Assembly: GCA_030681615.1 (NCBI GenBank)
Contig: JAUXSA010000089.1
Span: forward strand, 1-64,000
DNA from: Bacteroidota bacterium
GTDB lineage: Bacteria; Bacteroidota; Bacteroidia; B-17B0; Aurantibacillaceae
DNA: 64,000 bases
Reading direction: 5' to 3'
Made by a program: the position numbers and the translations under genes. This document shows positions 45,496 to 54,537 of the stretch, piece by piece; position 1 is the stretch's first letter; every line of letters begins with the position of its first letter. The notes beneath the pieces were generated by a model that was given only the letters and a program-made list of their open reading frames with translations, did not search any database and was not told where the DNA came from.

Positions 45496-47865
45496 ATGAA
45501 CAAATCTACGGCCAAACTTATAGTAGTTCTTGCTTTGTTTTGTAGTATTTTAAAAGCGCAAACCAACAGCGGTTCTATTAAAGGATTTGTTACCGATGCC
45601 AAAACCGGTGACACACTTATTGGCGCCATTGTGAGTGTTGATATTAAAAATGCAGTAGCAACCGATCTTCGTGGGTTTTTTGAATTAAAAATGCCTCCGG
45701 GTTCGTATACGCTGCAATGTAATATGGCTGGTTATGCTTTGTTTAAAAAACCAATACAGGTTAACGAAAATGAAACATTCGGTATTTTTATTTTAATGCA
45801 GGACGCCAATACTTCGCTTGATGAAGTGGTGATAAGTGCCGGAAAATTTGAGCAAAAATTAAGCGATGTTACTGTGAGTATGGATATTATAAAACCATCT
45901 TTAATAGAAAATAAAAATGCAACCAATCTTGATGTGATCATTAACCAGGTGCCCGGTGTTACCGTGTCCGACGGGCAAGCCAGCATACGGGGTGGCAGTG
46001 GTTTTAGTTATGGTGCCGGTAGCCGCGTGTTAATGTTGGTTGACGAAATGCCTATGATAAGTGCCGATGCCGGAGATATTAAATGGAATTATTTACCGCT
46101 AGAAAATATTGAACAGGTAGAGGTTATTAAAGGTGCTTCTTCTGCATTATTTGGTTCGAGTGCGCTTAACGGTGTAATTAATTTGCGCACCATTTATCCA
46201 AAAGACAAACCAATGACGAGCATTATTTCTTTTTTTGGAAGTTTTGATGCACCAAGTAAAACCTATAAATGGTGGCAGGGCACTACGCAATTTCAAAAAG
46301 GAATTAATCTTTCGCACGCGCAAAAAATTGGGAGGTTTGATCTTGTTTTGGGTGGACATCTTTTTACGGATGACGGATTTAGAATGTTGGAAACCGAAGA
46401 AAGAAAACGTTTTAATTGCAACTTAAAATATAATTTCAAAAAAATTCAAGGCCTTGCTGTTGGCGTAAATACAAACATGATGAATACCGTTGGCGGTTTA
46501 TTTTTCTTATGGCAGAGTTATGATTCTGCTTACATTCCGCAAGGCCGTACCATACAAAAATATAATAACGATCGTTTTAATATTGACCCTTTTGTAACTT
46601 ATTTTTGGAAGAACAATAAATTAAGTTTACGCAACCGATATTTTAAAACCGTTAATCGAAACGATAAAGGCCAGGGCAGCAGCGCCGAATTATATTATAG
46701 CGAATTGCAATATCAAAAACGTTTTGCCAATAATTTAAATATCACAACAGGTGCTGTGTATATGGAGCAACAAGTTTTGGGAGATTCATTGTACGGTAAA
46801 CATAGCGGACAAAATATTGCAGGTTATGTGCAGGCCGATAAAAAATTCTTTGATAAGTTAACGGTCTCTGTTGGTTTAAGAGGCGAGTTTTATAAATTAG
46901 ATACAGCAAAAACAAATGGCTATTTATTTCCGCACGATCGTAAAGTGCCATTGCCTTTTCAACCGGTTGCGCGTATTGGTTTAAATTATCATGCGTTTGA
47001 ATATACTTTTTTCAGGGCATCGTTTGGGCAGGGTTATCGTTTTCCGAGTGTGGCCGAAAAATTTGTGAGCACGGCCGTAAGTTCATTAAAGATCTATCCC
47101 AACAGTTCTTTACAGCCTGAGCGCGGCTACAGCGCAGAAGTTGGAGTAAAGCAGGGTTTTAAATTAGGTGGCTTTAAAGGCTTTTTAGATCTTGCTGCGT
47201 TTTATACCAAATATGAAAGCATGGTAGAATTTGTATTTGATATTTATAAACCGGGTGGAGCAACAGGCATTTTTTACCAGGATATTGCTTATGCAGGTTT
47301 TAAATCGCAGAACATTGGCGAAGCGCAAATTACAGGTTACGAAGCTTCGGTAAGTGGTACAGGAAAAATTGGTCCCATAAAAGTCACTTTATTTTCCGGT
47401 TACACGTTTATGAATCCTATCAATCCAAATTTTGATCCTGCAAAAGATACACTTGGTTTGCCGGGTATAAATGTTTTAAAGTACCGAAGCAAGCATTTAT
47501 TAAAGAACGATATACAATTAGATTATAAATTTCTTTCTTTAGGATACAGCACACGTTTTCAAAGCAAGACGGAAAATATTGACAGGCGTTTTACACAAAG
47601 TATTTTGCACGAGTATAACGATATTGCGAATGGTGTTAACTGGGATGAAGTAGATGCCACTTATATTTTGCCGGGCTTAAATAAAAATTTTGGCGAATTT
47701 CAAAAAAGCGTTTGGGTGCACGATGCGCGTATCTCTTGCAAAATAGGTAAATATGTAAAGATCTCTTTTATTATAAATAATTTTACCAACGTATCTTACC
47801 AGGCAAGGCCGGGCGATCTGCGAGCACCCACACAGTATGTGGGGCAGTTAGCCTTGAAGTTTTGA
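45496..47865 (+). CDS. TonB-dependent outer membrane receptor
   Basis: 789 residues with a signal peptide (MNKSTAKLIVVLALFCSILK, cleaved near AQ). An N-terminal carboxypeptidase-regulatory-like domain (about 25-105, GSIKGFVTDAKTGDTLIGAI) precedes the TonB-box region and plug (about 110-220, IRGGSGFSYGAGSRVLMLVD, VEVIKGASSALFGSSALNGV). The beta-barrel runs to the C-terminus, ending in an aromatic (YVGQLALKF). The PGVTVSDGQASIRGG arrangement is that of siderophore/cobalamin-like receptors, not SusC. The ligand is unknown. A TAAATTTA box at 45475-45482 lies 14 bases before the ATG. Confidence 0.93.
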   Translation: MNKSTAKLIVVLALFCSILKAQTNSGSIKGFVTDAKTGDTLIGAIVSVDIKNAVATDLRGFFELKMPPGSYTLQCNMAGYALFKKPIQVNENETFGIFILMQDANTSLDEVVISAGKFEQKLSDVTVSMDIIKPSLIENKNATNLDVIINQVPGVTVSDGQASIRGGSGFSYGAGSRVLMLVDEMPMISADAGDIKWNYLPLENIEQVEVIKGASSALFGSSALNGVINLRTIYPKDKPMTSIISFFGSFDAPSKTYKWWQGTTQFQKGINLSHAQKIGRFDLVLGGHLFTDDGFRMLETEERKRFNCNLKYNFKKIQGLAVGVNTNMMNTVGGLFFLWQSYDSAYIPQGRTIQKYNNDRFNIDPFVTYFWKNNKLSLRNRYFKTVNRNDKGQGSSAELYYSELQYQKRFANNLNITTGAVYMEQQVLGDSLYGKHSGQNIAGYVQADKKFFDKLTVSVGLRGEFYKLDTAKTNGYLFPHDRKVPLPFQPVARIGLNYHAFEYTFFRASFGQGYRFPSVAEKFVSTAVSSLKIYPNSSLQPERGYSAEVGVKQGFKLGGFKGFLDLAAFYTKYESMVEFVFDIYKPGGATGIFYQDIAYAGFKSQNIGEAQITGYEASVSGTGKIGPIKVTLFSGYTFMNPINPNFDPAKDTLGLPGINVLKYRSKHLLKNDIQLDYKFLSLGYSTRFQSKTENIDRRFTQSILHEYNDIANGVNWDEVDATYILPGLNKNFGEFQKSVWVHDARISCKIGKYVKISFIINNFTNVSYQARPGDLRAPTQYVGQLALKF

Positions 47866-47888
47866 TATTATCAACTCGATTTAAATAT

Positions 47889-48335
47889 ATGACTACAAAT
47901 TCTAACCGTGAAATCTTTAGTTCGAGAGTATTAAATGCGCCGTTGGAAATATCCTATCAAGCGTTTGCTGATCCTCTACACTTAAAAAAATGGTGGGGGC
48001 CGGAAGGCTTTACTAATACTTTTCACGAATTTGACCTCCGGCCCGGGGGGAAGTGGATTCTTACAATGCATGGTCCTGAAAAAGGTAACTACGAAAACTC
48101 ATCTATATTTAAACTTGTTGAACCAAAAAAATTAATTACGTGGACAAGAGTTTCCCAACCGTTGTTTGATATGGAAGTTGAATTTAAAAGACTTAACGAA
48201 TCAAAAACTATTATATCATTCCGAATGATTTTTGATAAAACCGAAGAATGCGAGAAAATTAAACGTTTTGCGGGACCAAAAAATGAAGAAAACTTTGACA
48301 GGTTAGAAAGAGAACTTTTAAATATAATTAAATGA
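47889..48335 (+). CDS. SRPBCC (AHSA1-like) protein
   Basis: 148 residues from the ATG at 47889. A longer frame begins with TTG at 47862, overlapping the receptor gene, and adds nine residues outside the fold. The START-like fold is shown by VLNAPLEISYQAFADPLHLK, WWGPEGFTNTFHEFDLRPGG and LVEPKKLITWTRV, all typical of Aha1-C/AHSA1 proteins. These bind hydrophobic ligands or act as small chaperone-like proteins; no specific role can be given. It is the last gene before a sequence also found, in related form, at the other side of the metal block. Confidence 0.85.
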   Translation: MTTNSNREIFSSRVLNAPLEISYQAFADPLHLKKWWGPEGFTNTFHEFDLRPGGKWILTMHGPEKGNYENSSIFKLVEPKKLITWTRVSQPLFDMEVEFKRLNESKTIISFRMIFDKTEECEKIKRFAGPKNEENFDRLERELLNIIK

Positions 48336-48357
48336 ATACACGTTATAAAATAGAACC

Positions 48358-48382
48358 ACAAGCCGCTAACGGCAACTTAGGT
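48358..48382 (+). repeat. boundary-like sequence, left copy
   Basis: ACAAGCCGCTAACG...TAGGT resembles ACAAGCCGCCAAACG...TAGGT at 55757-55779 in the same orientation. The shared blocks are ACAAGCCGC, AACG and TAGGT. The two copies bracket the metal efflux genes. Similarity was seen by eye only. Confidence 0.35.
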
Positions 48383-48493
48383 GTCATTTTTCGGGTTACT
48401 AATAAATCGCTGTTTTTTTGACAACCTGTCGAAAATCATACTTCTTACGATTCTTTTTATACAAATTAAGGTGGGCTTGGTTAGGAAATTAAC

Positions 48494-48501
48494 TATCTTT
48501 G
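48494..48501 (+). promoter_or_regulatory. -7 box (TATCTTTG) of the metal efflux operon
   Basis: An exact TAnnTTTG, with TTGG ending about 14 bases upstream as a possible -33 element. It lies just before the proposed true start of the small exported protein and would drive the pump operon. Confidence 0.45.
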
Positions 48502-48544
48502 TTATATTAAAAAATCGTTTTCAATATTTCTTTTATCAATATTT

Positions 48545-48892
48545 TTGATTTCATCTACTGAATTAAATCAGTTGATGAAACTACCTTTGTTTGTAAAACA
48601 CTTTATTGAACACAAAAGTATGGATTCACATTTATCTTTATCCGGCTTTATTGAAATGCATTATGCGCACAATGATACAAAGGATGCTGACAATGATGAG
48701 GATATGAAATTGCCTTTCAAAACACATGATGCTTGTTCGGGCATTACAGGTGTTTCTTTTATTTCTAATAACTTTGCCGACCTATCAATCCAACCTCTGC
48801 GTTCAGCAGAAAATTCTTACTCTAATTACCAGGAGAAATTTTTAACTCCCTCCTGCCTTTCTTCTATTTGGCAACCGCCTAAGACTTGTTGA
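48545..48892 (+). CDS. small exported protein associated with CusA-type pumps
   Basis: 115 residues from the first canonical start, a TTG at 48545. The frame stays open upstream and encodes IKKSFSIFLLSIFLISSTEL from an ATT at 48506, a clear signal-peptide-like segment, so the true start is probably further upstream and non-ATG. The mature part has LMKLPLFVKHFIEHKSMDSH, an HY-x(4)-DTKDADNDEDMKLPFK segment and the ending IWQPPKTC. I recall this pattern from proteins encoded just before CusA-like genes in Bacteroidota. The His, Met and acidic residues suggest periplasmic metal binding, which is inference. The pump gene starts 89 bases downstream. Confidence 0.7.
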   Translation: MISSTELNQLMKLPLFVKHFIEHKSMDSHLSLSGFIEMHYAHNDTKDADNDEDMKLPFKTHDACSGITGVSFISNNFADLSIQPLRSAENSYSNYQEKFLTPSCLSSIWQPPKTC

Positions 48893-48981
48893 TTATAGTT
48901 TGATCGCTTGTATAATTGTACATATGCTTTTTAGCGTGTATAATATGGCGCCATTTTTAATTAACAATTTAATTCAAAATT

Positions 48982-51900
48982 ATGCTAAATAAAATAATTG
49001 AGTTTTCCATTCGGAATAAACTCATCATTGGGCTGTTTGTGATAGGCCTTATTGGTTACGGCGCTTATGAAGTAACTAAGTTACCTATTGATGCAGTGCC
49101 TGATATTACTAACAATCAAGTGCAGGTAATAACAGTTGCTCCATCATTTGGCGCCACTGATATAGAAAGACTTGTTACCTTTCCCATTGAGCAAGCCAAC
49201 ACTAATATTTCAGGTTTAAAAGAGATCCGAAGTTTTTCGCGTTTTGGCTTGTCTTTAGTAACGCTTGTATTTGATGATGAAACAGATGTTTATTGGGCAA
49301 GACAACAAGTTGCCGAACGCTTGCAAAACATACAATCACAAATACCACAAAGTATTGGCACTCCTGAACTTGGACCGGTATCTACTGGTTTAGGAGAAAT
49401 TTACCAATATGTAGTTAGGGCAAAAGAAGGCTACGAAAAAAAATACGATCAAACAGAACTAAGAACTATTCAGGATTGGCTGGTGCGAAGACAATTGTTA
49501 GGCATAAAAGGTGTGGCTGAAGTAAGTAGTTTTGGGGGTAAGCTAAAACAATTTGAAATTGCGATCGATCCGAATAAATTGCAATCCTATAATATTACCA
49601 TCCATGATGTATTTAACGCTGTAGAAAAGAATAACCAAAATACTGGTGGAACGTATATCGAAAAAGGACCAACGGTTTTATTTATCAGAAGCGAAGGTTT
49701 AATTGGAAGTACAAAAGACATTGAAGACATCTCCATTAAAGCAATGGACGACGGACAGCCTTTATTTATAAGAGATGTTGCTGATGTTAAAATTGGTTTC
49801 GCAACGCGATATGGTGCCATGTGCTTTAATGATAAAGGCGAAGTTTCTGGCGCTGTTGTTATGATGCTAAAAGGCGCAAATAGCAGCGATGTAATTAAAA
49901 GCGTAAGGGAGCGGGTTGTTCAGATACAAAAAACTTTGCCCGAAGGCGTTATCATTGAACCTTTTTTAGACAGAACCAAGATGGTAAATAATGCCATTGG
50001 AACTGTGGAACAAAACCTTTTAGAAGGTGCGTTGATCGTAATTTTTGTACTAGTGCTTTTTTTAGGAAATGTCAGGGCAGGGTTATTAGTTGCCTCCGTA
50101 ATTCCGCTCGCCATGCTGTTTGCAATTATTTTAATGAACACGTTTGGTGTAAGCGGAAATTTAATGAGTTTAGGCGCTTTAGATTTTGGTCTCATCGTAG
50201 ACGGTGCCGTTATTATTGTGGAGGCGGTTATGCATCAACTCACGCATGGAAAAAAATTCAGAACAGTTTCTCAGTTAGATCAGGCGCAAATGGATAGTGA
50301 GGTGAAACTATCTGCCGGCAAAATGATGAATAGCGCTGTTTTTGGACAAGTGATTATTCTTGTCGTTTATTTGCCCATATTTACTTTGCAGGGTATTGAA
50401 GGAAAAATGTTTAAGCCTATGGCGCAAACAGTTGCCTTTGCTTTATTAGGAGCTTTTGTTTTGTCACTTACCTACATTCCAATGATGAGTGCCTTGTTTT
50501 TAAGTAAAAAAACCAAACATAAACCAAACATATCAGACAAATTGATGACACGAATTGAACGCGGGTATCAGCACGCTTTAGCAAAGGTGCTTCGTTATCC
50601 AAAAGTAGTGGTCTCCATCGTTATCCTTTTATTTGCTTCTGCTATTCTAACACTAACAACCTTAGGTGGTGAATTTATCCCCGCTTTGGAGGAAGGCGAT
50701 TTTGCTCTTGAAATGCGTGTGTTACCAGGCAGTAATTTAAATACAACGATAGAAAGTGCTACAAAAGCAGCGGCTATTTTAAAACAAAAATTTCCTGAAG
50801 TTATAAAAGTTGTAACCAAAATTGGGAGTGGCGAAGTGCCAACAGATCCTATGCCGATTGACGCGGCAGATGTGATGATAATTCTAAAAGATAAATCGGA
50901 ATGGACTTCGGCAAACTCTTTTTCTGAATTAGCCGAAAAAATGGGAAAAGAATTAGAGGTTGTATTAGGAACTACATTTAGTTTCCAATTTCCTGTCCAA
51001 ATGCGGTTCAACGAATTGATGACTGGTGCCAAGCAAGATGTAGTGTGTAAAATTTTTGGCGAAAATTTAGATACACTGGCAACTTATGCTCAAAAGTTGG
51101 GCGAAATTGTAAATCATGTAGACGGTGCAAAAAACTTATATGTTGAGCCGGTAACAGGCATGCCACAAATTATTATTGATTATAACCGCGCCGCTATTGC
51201 CCAGTATAATTTAAATATATCCGACATCAATAAAGCCGTTAATACCGCTTTTTCCGGACAAAGTACGGGACAACTATTTGAAGGAGAAAAACGTTTTGAA
51301 GTTGTTGTAAGATTAAATACTGAAAAAAGAAAAGATCTGGAGGATGTAAAAAATCTACTGATCCCAACATCGCAAGGATCTCAAATTCCCTTGTATCAAT
51401 TAGCTGACGTAAGTATTAAAAACGGACCAAATCAAATACAAAGAGAAGATGCCAAACGACGTATAGTAGTTGGCTTTAATGTAAGAGGACGAGATGTACA
51501 AACTATTGTAAATGAATTACAACAAAAAGTAGAGTCGCAGATCAAATTTCCTTCCGGCTATTATGTAACCTATGGAGGAGCCTTTGAGAACTTAAATGCG
51601 GCGAAGCAACGTTTAATGATAGCCGTTCCTGTTTCGCTAATATTAATTTTTCTTTTATTATTTTTTGCTTTTAATTCAGTTAGGCAGGGTTTACTTATCT
51701 ACTCGGCTATTCCGCTTTCTGCTATCGGTGGGATCTTCTTTTTAGCACTGCGTGGAATGCCTTTTAGTATTAGTGCCGGCGTAGGTTTTATTGCTTTATT
51801 TGGAGTTGCTGTTTTAAACGGTATTGTACTTATTGCCGAATTTAACCGGTTAAAAAAAGAAGGAGCAAAAAATCTTCACCGAATAGTTTTGATGGGAACT

Positions 51901-53340
51901 AAAGTACGATTACGTCCGGTAATGATGACCGCTTTTGTTGCGTCTCTCGGATTTTTACCAATGGCTATTAGCAATGGAGCCGGTGCAGAAGTGCAGCGCC
52001 CGTTGGCAACAGTTGTGATTGGTGGTTTAATGATCGCCACTTTTCTAACCTTATTTGTACTTCCCATTCTTTACATTCTTTTTGAAAAAGGAGGGAAAAC
52101 AAAATCAATAAGTAAACACAAATTTGCCAGTATTCTAATGGTTCCCTTTTTTATACTGTTGTATAATACCAGCAACGCTCAAGTGCCGATAAATTTACAA
52201 ACTGCCATAGATACCGCACTTAAAAATAACCTGACAATTAAAAATGAAAAACTAAAAGCAGAGTATCAGAAAAAAATGATAAAATCTTCTGTCAACATTC
52301 CCCAGGCAACTGTTTTTGGTGAGTATGGCCAAATTAATAGTTATTACAGCGATAATCGTTTTGGCGCATCGCAGTCCTTTAACTTTCCAACAGTTTATAC
52401 AAATCAAAAGCAATTACTTAATGAAGAGTTGAATACTTCATTGATAAATGTTTCGATGAAAGAAGCCGAAACAAAAAAAATGGTTTACGATATTTTTTAC
52501 ACGTTTATCTACCTAACCGAAAAAGAAAAGTTGCTTTTGAAGAATGATAGTATGTATTCTGTTTTTCTGGCAAAAACAATCTTAAGGCTTTCGAAAGGAG
52601 AAAGTAATATTCTGGAAAAAACAACGGCTGAATCCCAGCGTGGGGCTATTGCCATTCAATTAAAACAAGTGCAGCAAGATCTTGAATTTGTGAAACTACA
52701 ATTTGCACTGACACTTAATACCACAACGAATTTTATCCCTACAGAGAACAGCATGAAACTAACGCTACTGGTTAGTGAAGCAACAACCAGCCTCGATCAA
52801 CACCCTATGATTAAAATTATGGAACATCAGAAAAAAATATCGTTGCTTTCCAGCAAGCTTGAAAGAGCAAAACTTCTTCCTGATTTTAGTGTGGGCTATT
52901 ACAACATGACAATGAAGGGCTCCGGTTCAGATAACAAGACTTACTCCTCCTCCACAAGGTTTCAATCTGTACAGTTGGGATTGGGGATCCCTTTATTTTT
53001 TGGCGCTCAAAAATCCAAAGTAAATGCGGCGCGAATAAATCAAACTATCGCCGATAACCTTTACCAACTTGAAAAGAACAAGCTTCAAAATCAATATCAA
53101 TCACTACTCGTTAAACATCAGTCTAATTTGGCTACCATCAATTATTTTGAGTCTGTGGCTCTTAAAAACGCCCTGATAATTTTTGAAACATCTAACAAAC
53201 AGTTTTTAAATGGCGATATTAATTATTTGGATTGGGTTATGCTTACCAATCAGGCAATAAATATTCAATCAAGTTACATCGATGCGGTTAGAAACTTAAA
53301 TGAAACAATCATCCAAATTAATTATTTAAATACAAAATAA
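48982..53340 (+). CDS. heavy-metal RND efflux pump fused to TolC-like outer membrane channel
   Basis: 1452 residues. Residues 1-1035 are a complete HME-RND pump with 12 membrane spans. The TM4 motif DFGLIVDGAVIIVEA, with Asp401, Asp407 and Glu414, matches the CzcA-type signature (DFG-x3-DGA-x3-VE) rather than the Cu/Ag-type CusA form, so divalent ions (Zn, Co, Cd, Ni) are likelier substrates. After a linker (SISKHKFASILMVPFFILLY, an internal signal-like span near 1046-1063) comes an outer membrane efflux protein (about 1065-1452) with the TolC start NLQTAIDTALKNNLTIKNEK. One polypeptide would thus supply the inner and outer parts, perhaps after cleavage. The adaptor gene follows after 11 bases. 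Such fusions are annotated in other Bacteroidota. Confidence 0.93.
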   Translation: MLNKIIEFSIRNKLIIGLFVIGLIGYGAYEVTKLPIDAVPDITNNQVQVITVAPSFGATDIERLVTFPIEQANTNISGLKEIRSFSRFGLSLVTLVFDDETDVYWARQQVAERLQNIQSQIPQSIGTPELGPVSTGLGEIYQYVVRAKEGYEKKYDQTELRTIQDWLVRRQLLGIKGVAEVSSFGGKLKQFEIAIDPNKLQSYNITIHDVFNAVEKNNQNTGGTYIEKGPTVLFIRSEGLIGSTKDIEDISIKAMDDGQPLFIRDVADVKIGFATRYGAMCFNDKGEVSGAVVMMLKGANSSDVIKSVRERVVQIQKTLPEGVIIEPFLDRTKMVNNAIGTVEQNLLEGALIVIFVLVLFLGNVRAGLLVASVIPLAMLFAIILMNTFGVSGNLMSLGALDFGLIVDGAVIIVEAVMHQLTHGKKFRTVSQLDQAQMDSEVKLSAGKMMNSAVFGQVIILVVYLPIFTLQGIEGKMFKPMAQTVAFALLGAFVLSLTYIPMMSALFLSKKTKHKPNISDKLMTRIERGYQHALAKVLRYPKVVVSIVILLFASAILTLTTLGGEFIPALEEGDFALEMRVLPGSNLNTTIESATKAAAILKQKFPEVIKVVTKIGSGEVPTDPMPIDAADVMIILKDKSEWTSANSFSELAEKMGKELEVVLGTTFSFQFPVQMRFNELMTGAKQDVVCKIFGENLDTLATYAQKLGEIVNHVDGAKNLYVEPVTGMPQIIIDYNRAAIAQYNLNISDINKAVNTAFSGQSTGQLFEGEKRFEVVVRLNTEKRKDLEDVKNLLIPTSQGSQIPLYQLADVSIKNGPNQIQREDAKRRIVVGFNVRGRDVQTIVNELQQKVESQIKFPSGYYVTYGGAFENLNAAKQRLMIAVPVSLILIFLLLFFAFNSVRQGLLIYSAIPLSAIGGIFFLALRGMPFSISAGVGFIALFGVAVLNGIVLIAEFNRLKKEGAKNLHRIVLMGTKVRLRPVMMTAFVASLGFLPMAISNGAGAEVQRPLATVVIGGLMIATFLTLFVLPILYILFEKGGKTKSISKHKFASILMVPFFILLYNTSNAQVPINLQTAIDTALKNNLTIKNEKLKAEYQKKMIKSSVNIPQATVFGEYGQINSYYSDNRFGASQSFNFPTVYTNQKQLLNEELNTSLINVSMKEAETKKMVYDIFYTFIYLTEKEKLLLKNDSMYSVFLAKTILRLSKGESNILEKTTAESQRGAIAIQLKQVQQDLEFVKLQFALTLNTTTNFIPTENSMKLTLLVSEATTSLDQHPMIKIMEHQKKISLLSSKLERAKLLPDFSVGYYNMTMKGSGSDNKTYSSSTRFQSVQLGLGIPLFFGAQKSKVNAARINQTIADNLYQLEKNKLQNQYQSLLVKHQSNLATINYFESVALKNALIIFETSNKQFLNGDINYLDWVMLTNQAINIQSSYIDAVRNLNETIIQINYLNTK

Positions 53341-53351
53341 CATTAGAGCAA

Positions 53352-54482
53352 ATGAAAAACATAATTATTATAATAGCAGTGCTGTCGCTGGTTTTGTCAT
53401 GTTCAACAAACAACAACGAAAAATCAGATACAGTAATAGTTAACGAGAGTGTTGTTACCCTTACAGATGAACAATACAAAAGTGCTAATATTCAAACAGA
53501 ACCATTAAAAAGGCGTGAAATTTCGACGACTTTAAAATTGAATGGAAAAATTGATGTGCCACCTCAAAACATGGTATCGGTTAGTACACCATTTGGTGGC
53601 TTTTTAAACTCCTCTAAATTGTTGCCAGGAATGCACGTGAAAAAAGGAGAAATAGTGGCAACCATGCAAGACCAACAGTACATTCAATTGCAGCAGGATT
53701 ATTTAACAGCGAAATCAAAATTAATTTATTCTGAAAACGAATACAATCGTCAGAAAGAATTAAATCAAAGCAAAGCAAGCAGTGATAAGGTTTTCCAGCA
53801 AACCGAAATGGATTACAAAACCCAAAGAATATCTGTAAGCGCCTTAGCTGAAAAACTGAGACTGATCAATATAGATCCTGAGTCTTTAAATGAAGCAAAT
53901 ATATCAAGGGCTATAAATGTGTATTCATCCATTGATGGCTTCGTTTCAAAAGTGAACATCAACATAGGTAAATACGTTAATCCATCAGATGTTATGTTTG
54001 AATTAATTAATCCGGAGGATATACACTTAAATTTAAAGGTATTCGAAAAAGACCTCGATAAAATTTCGATAGGCCAGAAACTCCTTGCGTTTAATAACAA
54101 TCAGCCGGATAAAAAGCATCCCTGTGAGATTATCTTAATTAGCCAGGATCTATCCGCTGACAGAAGTGCCGACGTTCATTGCCATTTTGAGGATTACGAT
54201 AAAACGCTACTACCAGGTATGTATATGAATGCAGAGGTGGAAATTAATTTAACGAATGCCTTAACTATCATTACAGAAGCGATTGTTAGTTTTGAAGGAA
54301 AAGACTTTGTATTTACTACAGACGATAAACGTAACTTCCGGTTAATGGAAATTTTAAAAGGAAGTTCCGCAAATGGATACACTGAGATTAATGCAATTGG
54401 TAGCGACTCATTAAAAAGTTTACCTATTGTTACTAAAGGAGCATATTCTTTATTAATGCAATTAAAAAATAAATCAGAATAA
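53352..54482 (+). CDS. RND efflux membrane-fusion lipoprotein (CusB/CzcB type)
   Basis: 376 residues. The signal peptide MKNIIIIIAVLSLVLSC ends with a lipidated Cys17. A lipoyl/barrel-sandwich half-motif (NMVSVSTPFGGFLNSSKLLP and VYSSIDGFVSKVNINIGKYV) flanks a coiled-coil hairpin (about 115-180, YIQLQQDYLTAKSKLIYSEN). Beta-barrel and membrane-proximal domains follow. It links the pump part to the outer membrane channel. No Met-rich N-terminal metal site as in E. coli CusB is seen. The gene is 11 bases after the pump and 55 bases before the iron-type transporter. Confidence 0.92.
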   Translation: MKNIIIIIAVLSLVLSCSTNNNEKSDTVIVNESVVTLTDEQYKSANIQTEPLKRREISTTLKLNGKIDVPPQNMVSVSTPFGGFLNSSKLLPGMHVKKGEIVATMQDQQYIQLQQDYLTAKSKLIYSENEYNRQKELNQSKASSDKVFQQTEMDYKTQRISVSALAEKLRLINIDPESLNEANISRAINVYSSIDGFVSKVNINIGKYVNPSDVMFELINPEDIHLNLKVFEKDLDKISIGQKLLAFNNNQPDKKHPCEIILISQDLSADRSADVHCHFEDYDKTLLPGMYMNAEVEINLTNALTIITEAIVSFEGKDFVFTTDDKRNFRLMEILKGSSANGYTEINAIGSDSLKSLPIVTKGAYSLLMQLKNKSE

Positions 54483-54537
54483 TTTTTATTTCTTTGAAAA
54501 GTATTAACGATTTAATAAACAAATTAAAATCCGTTTT

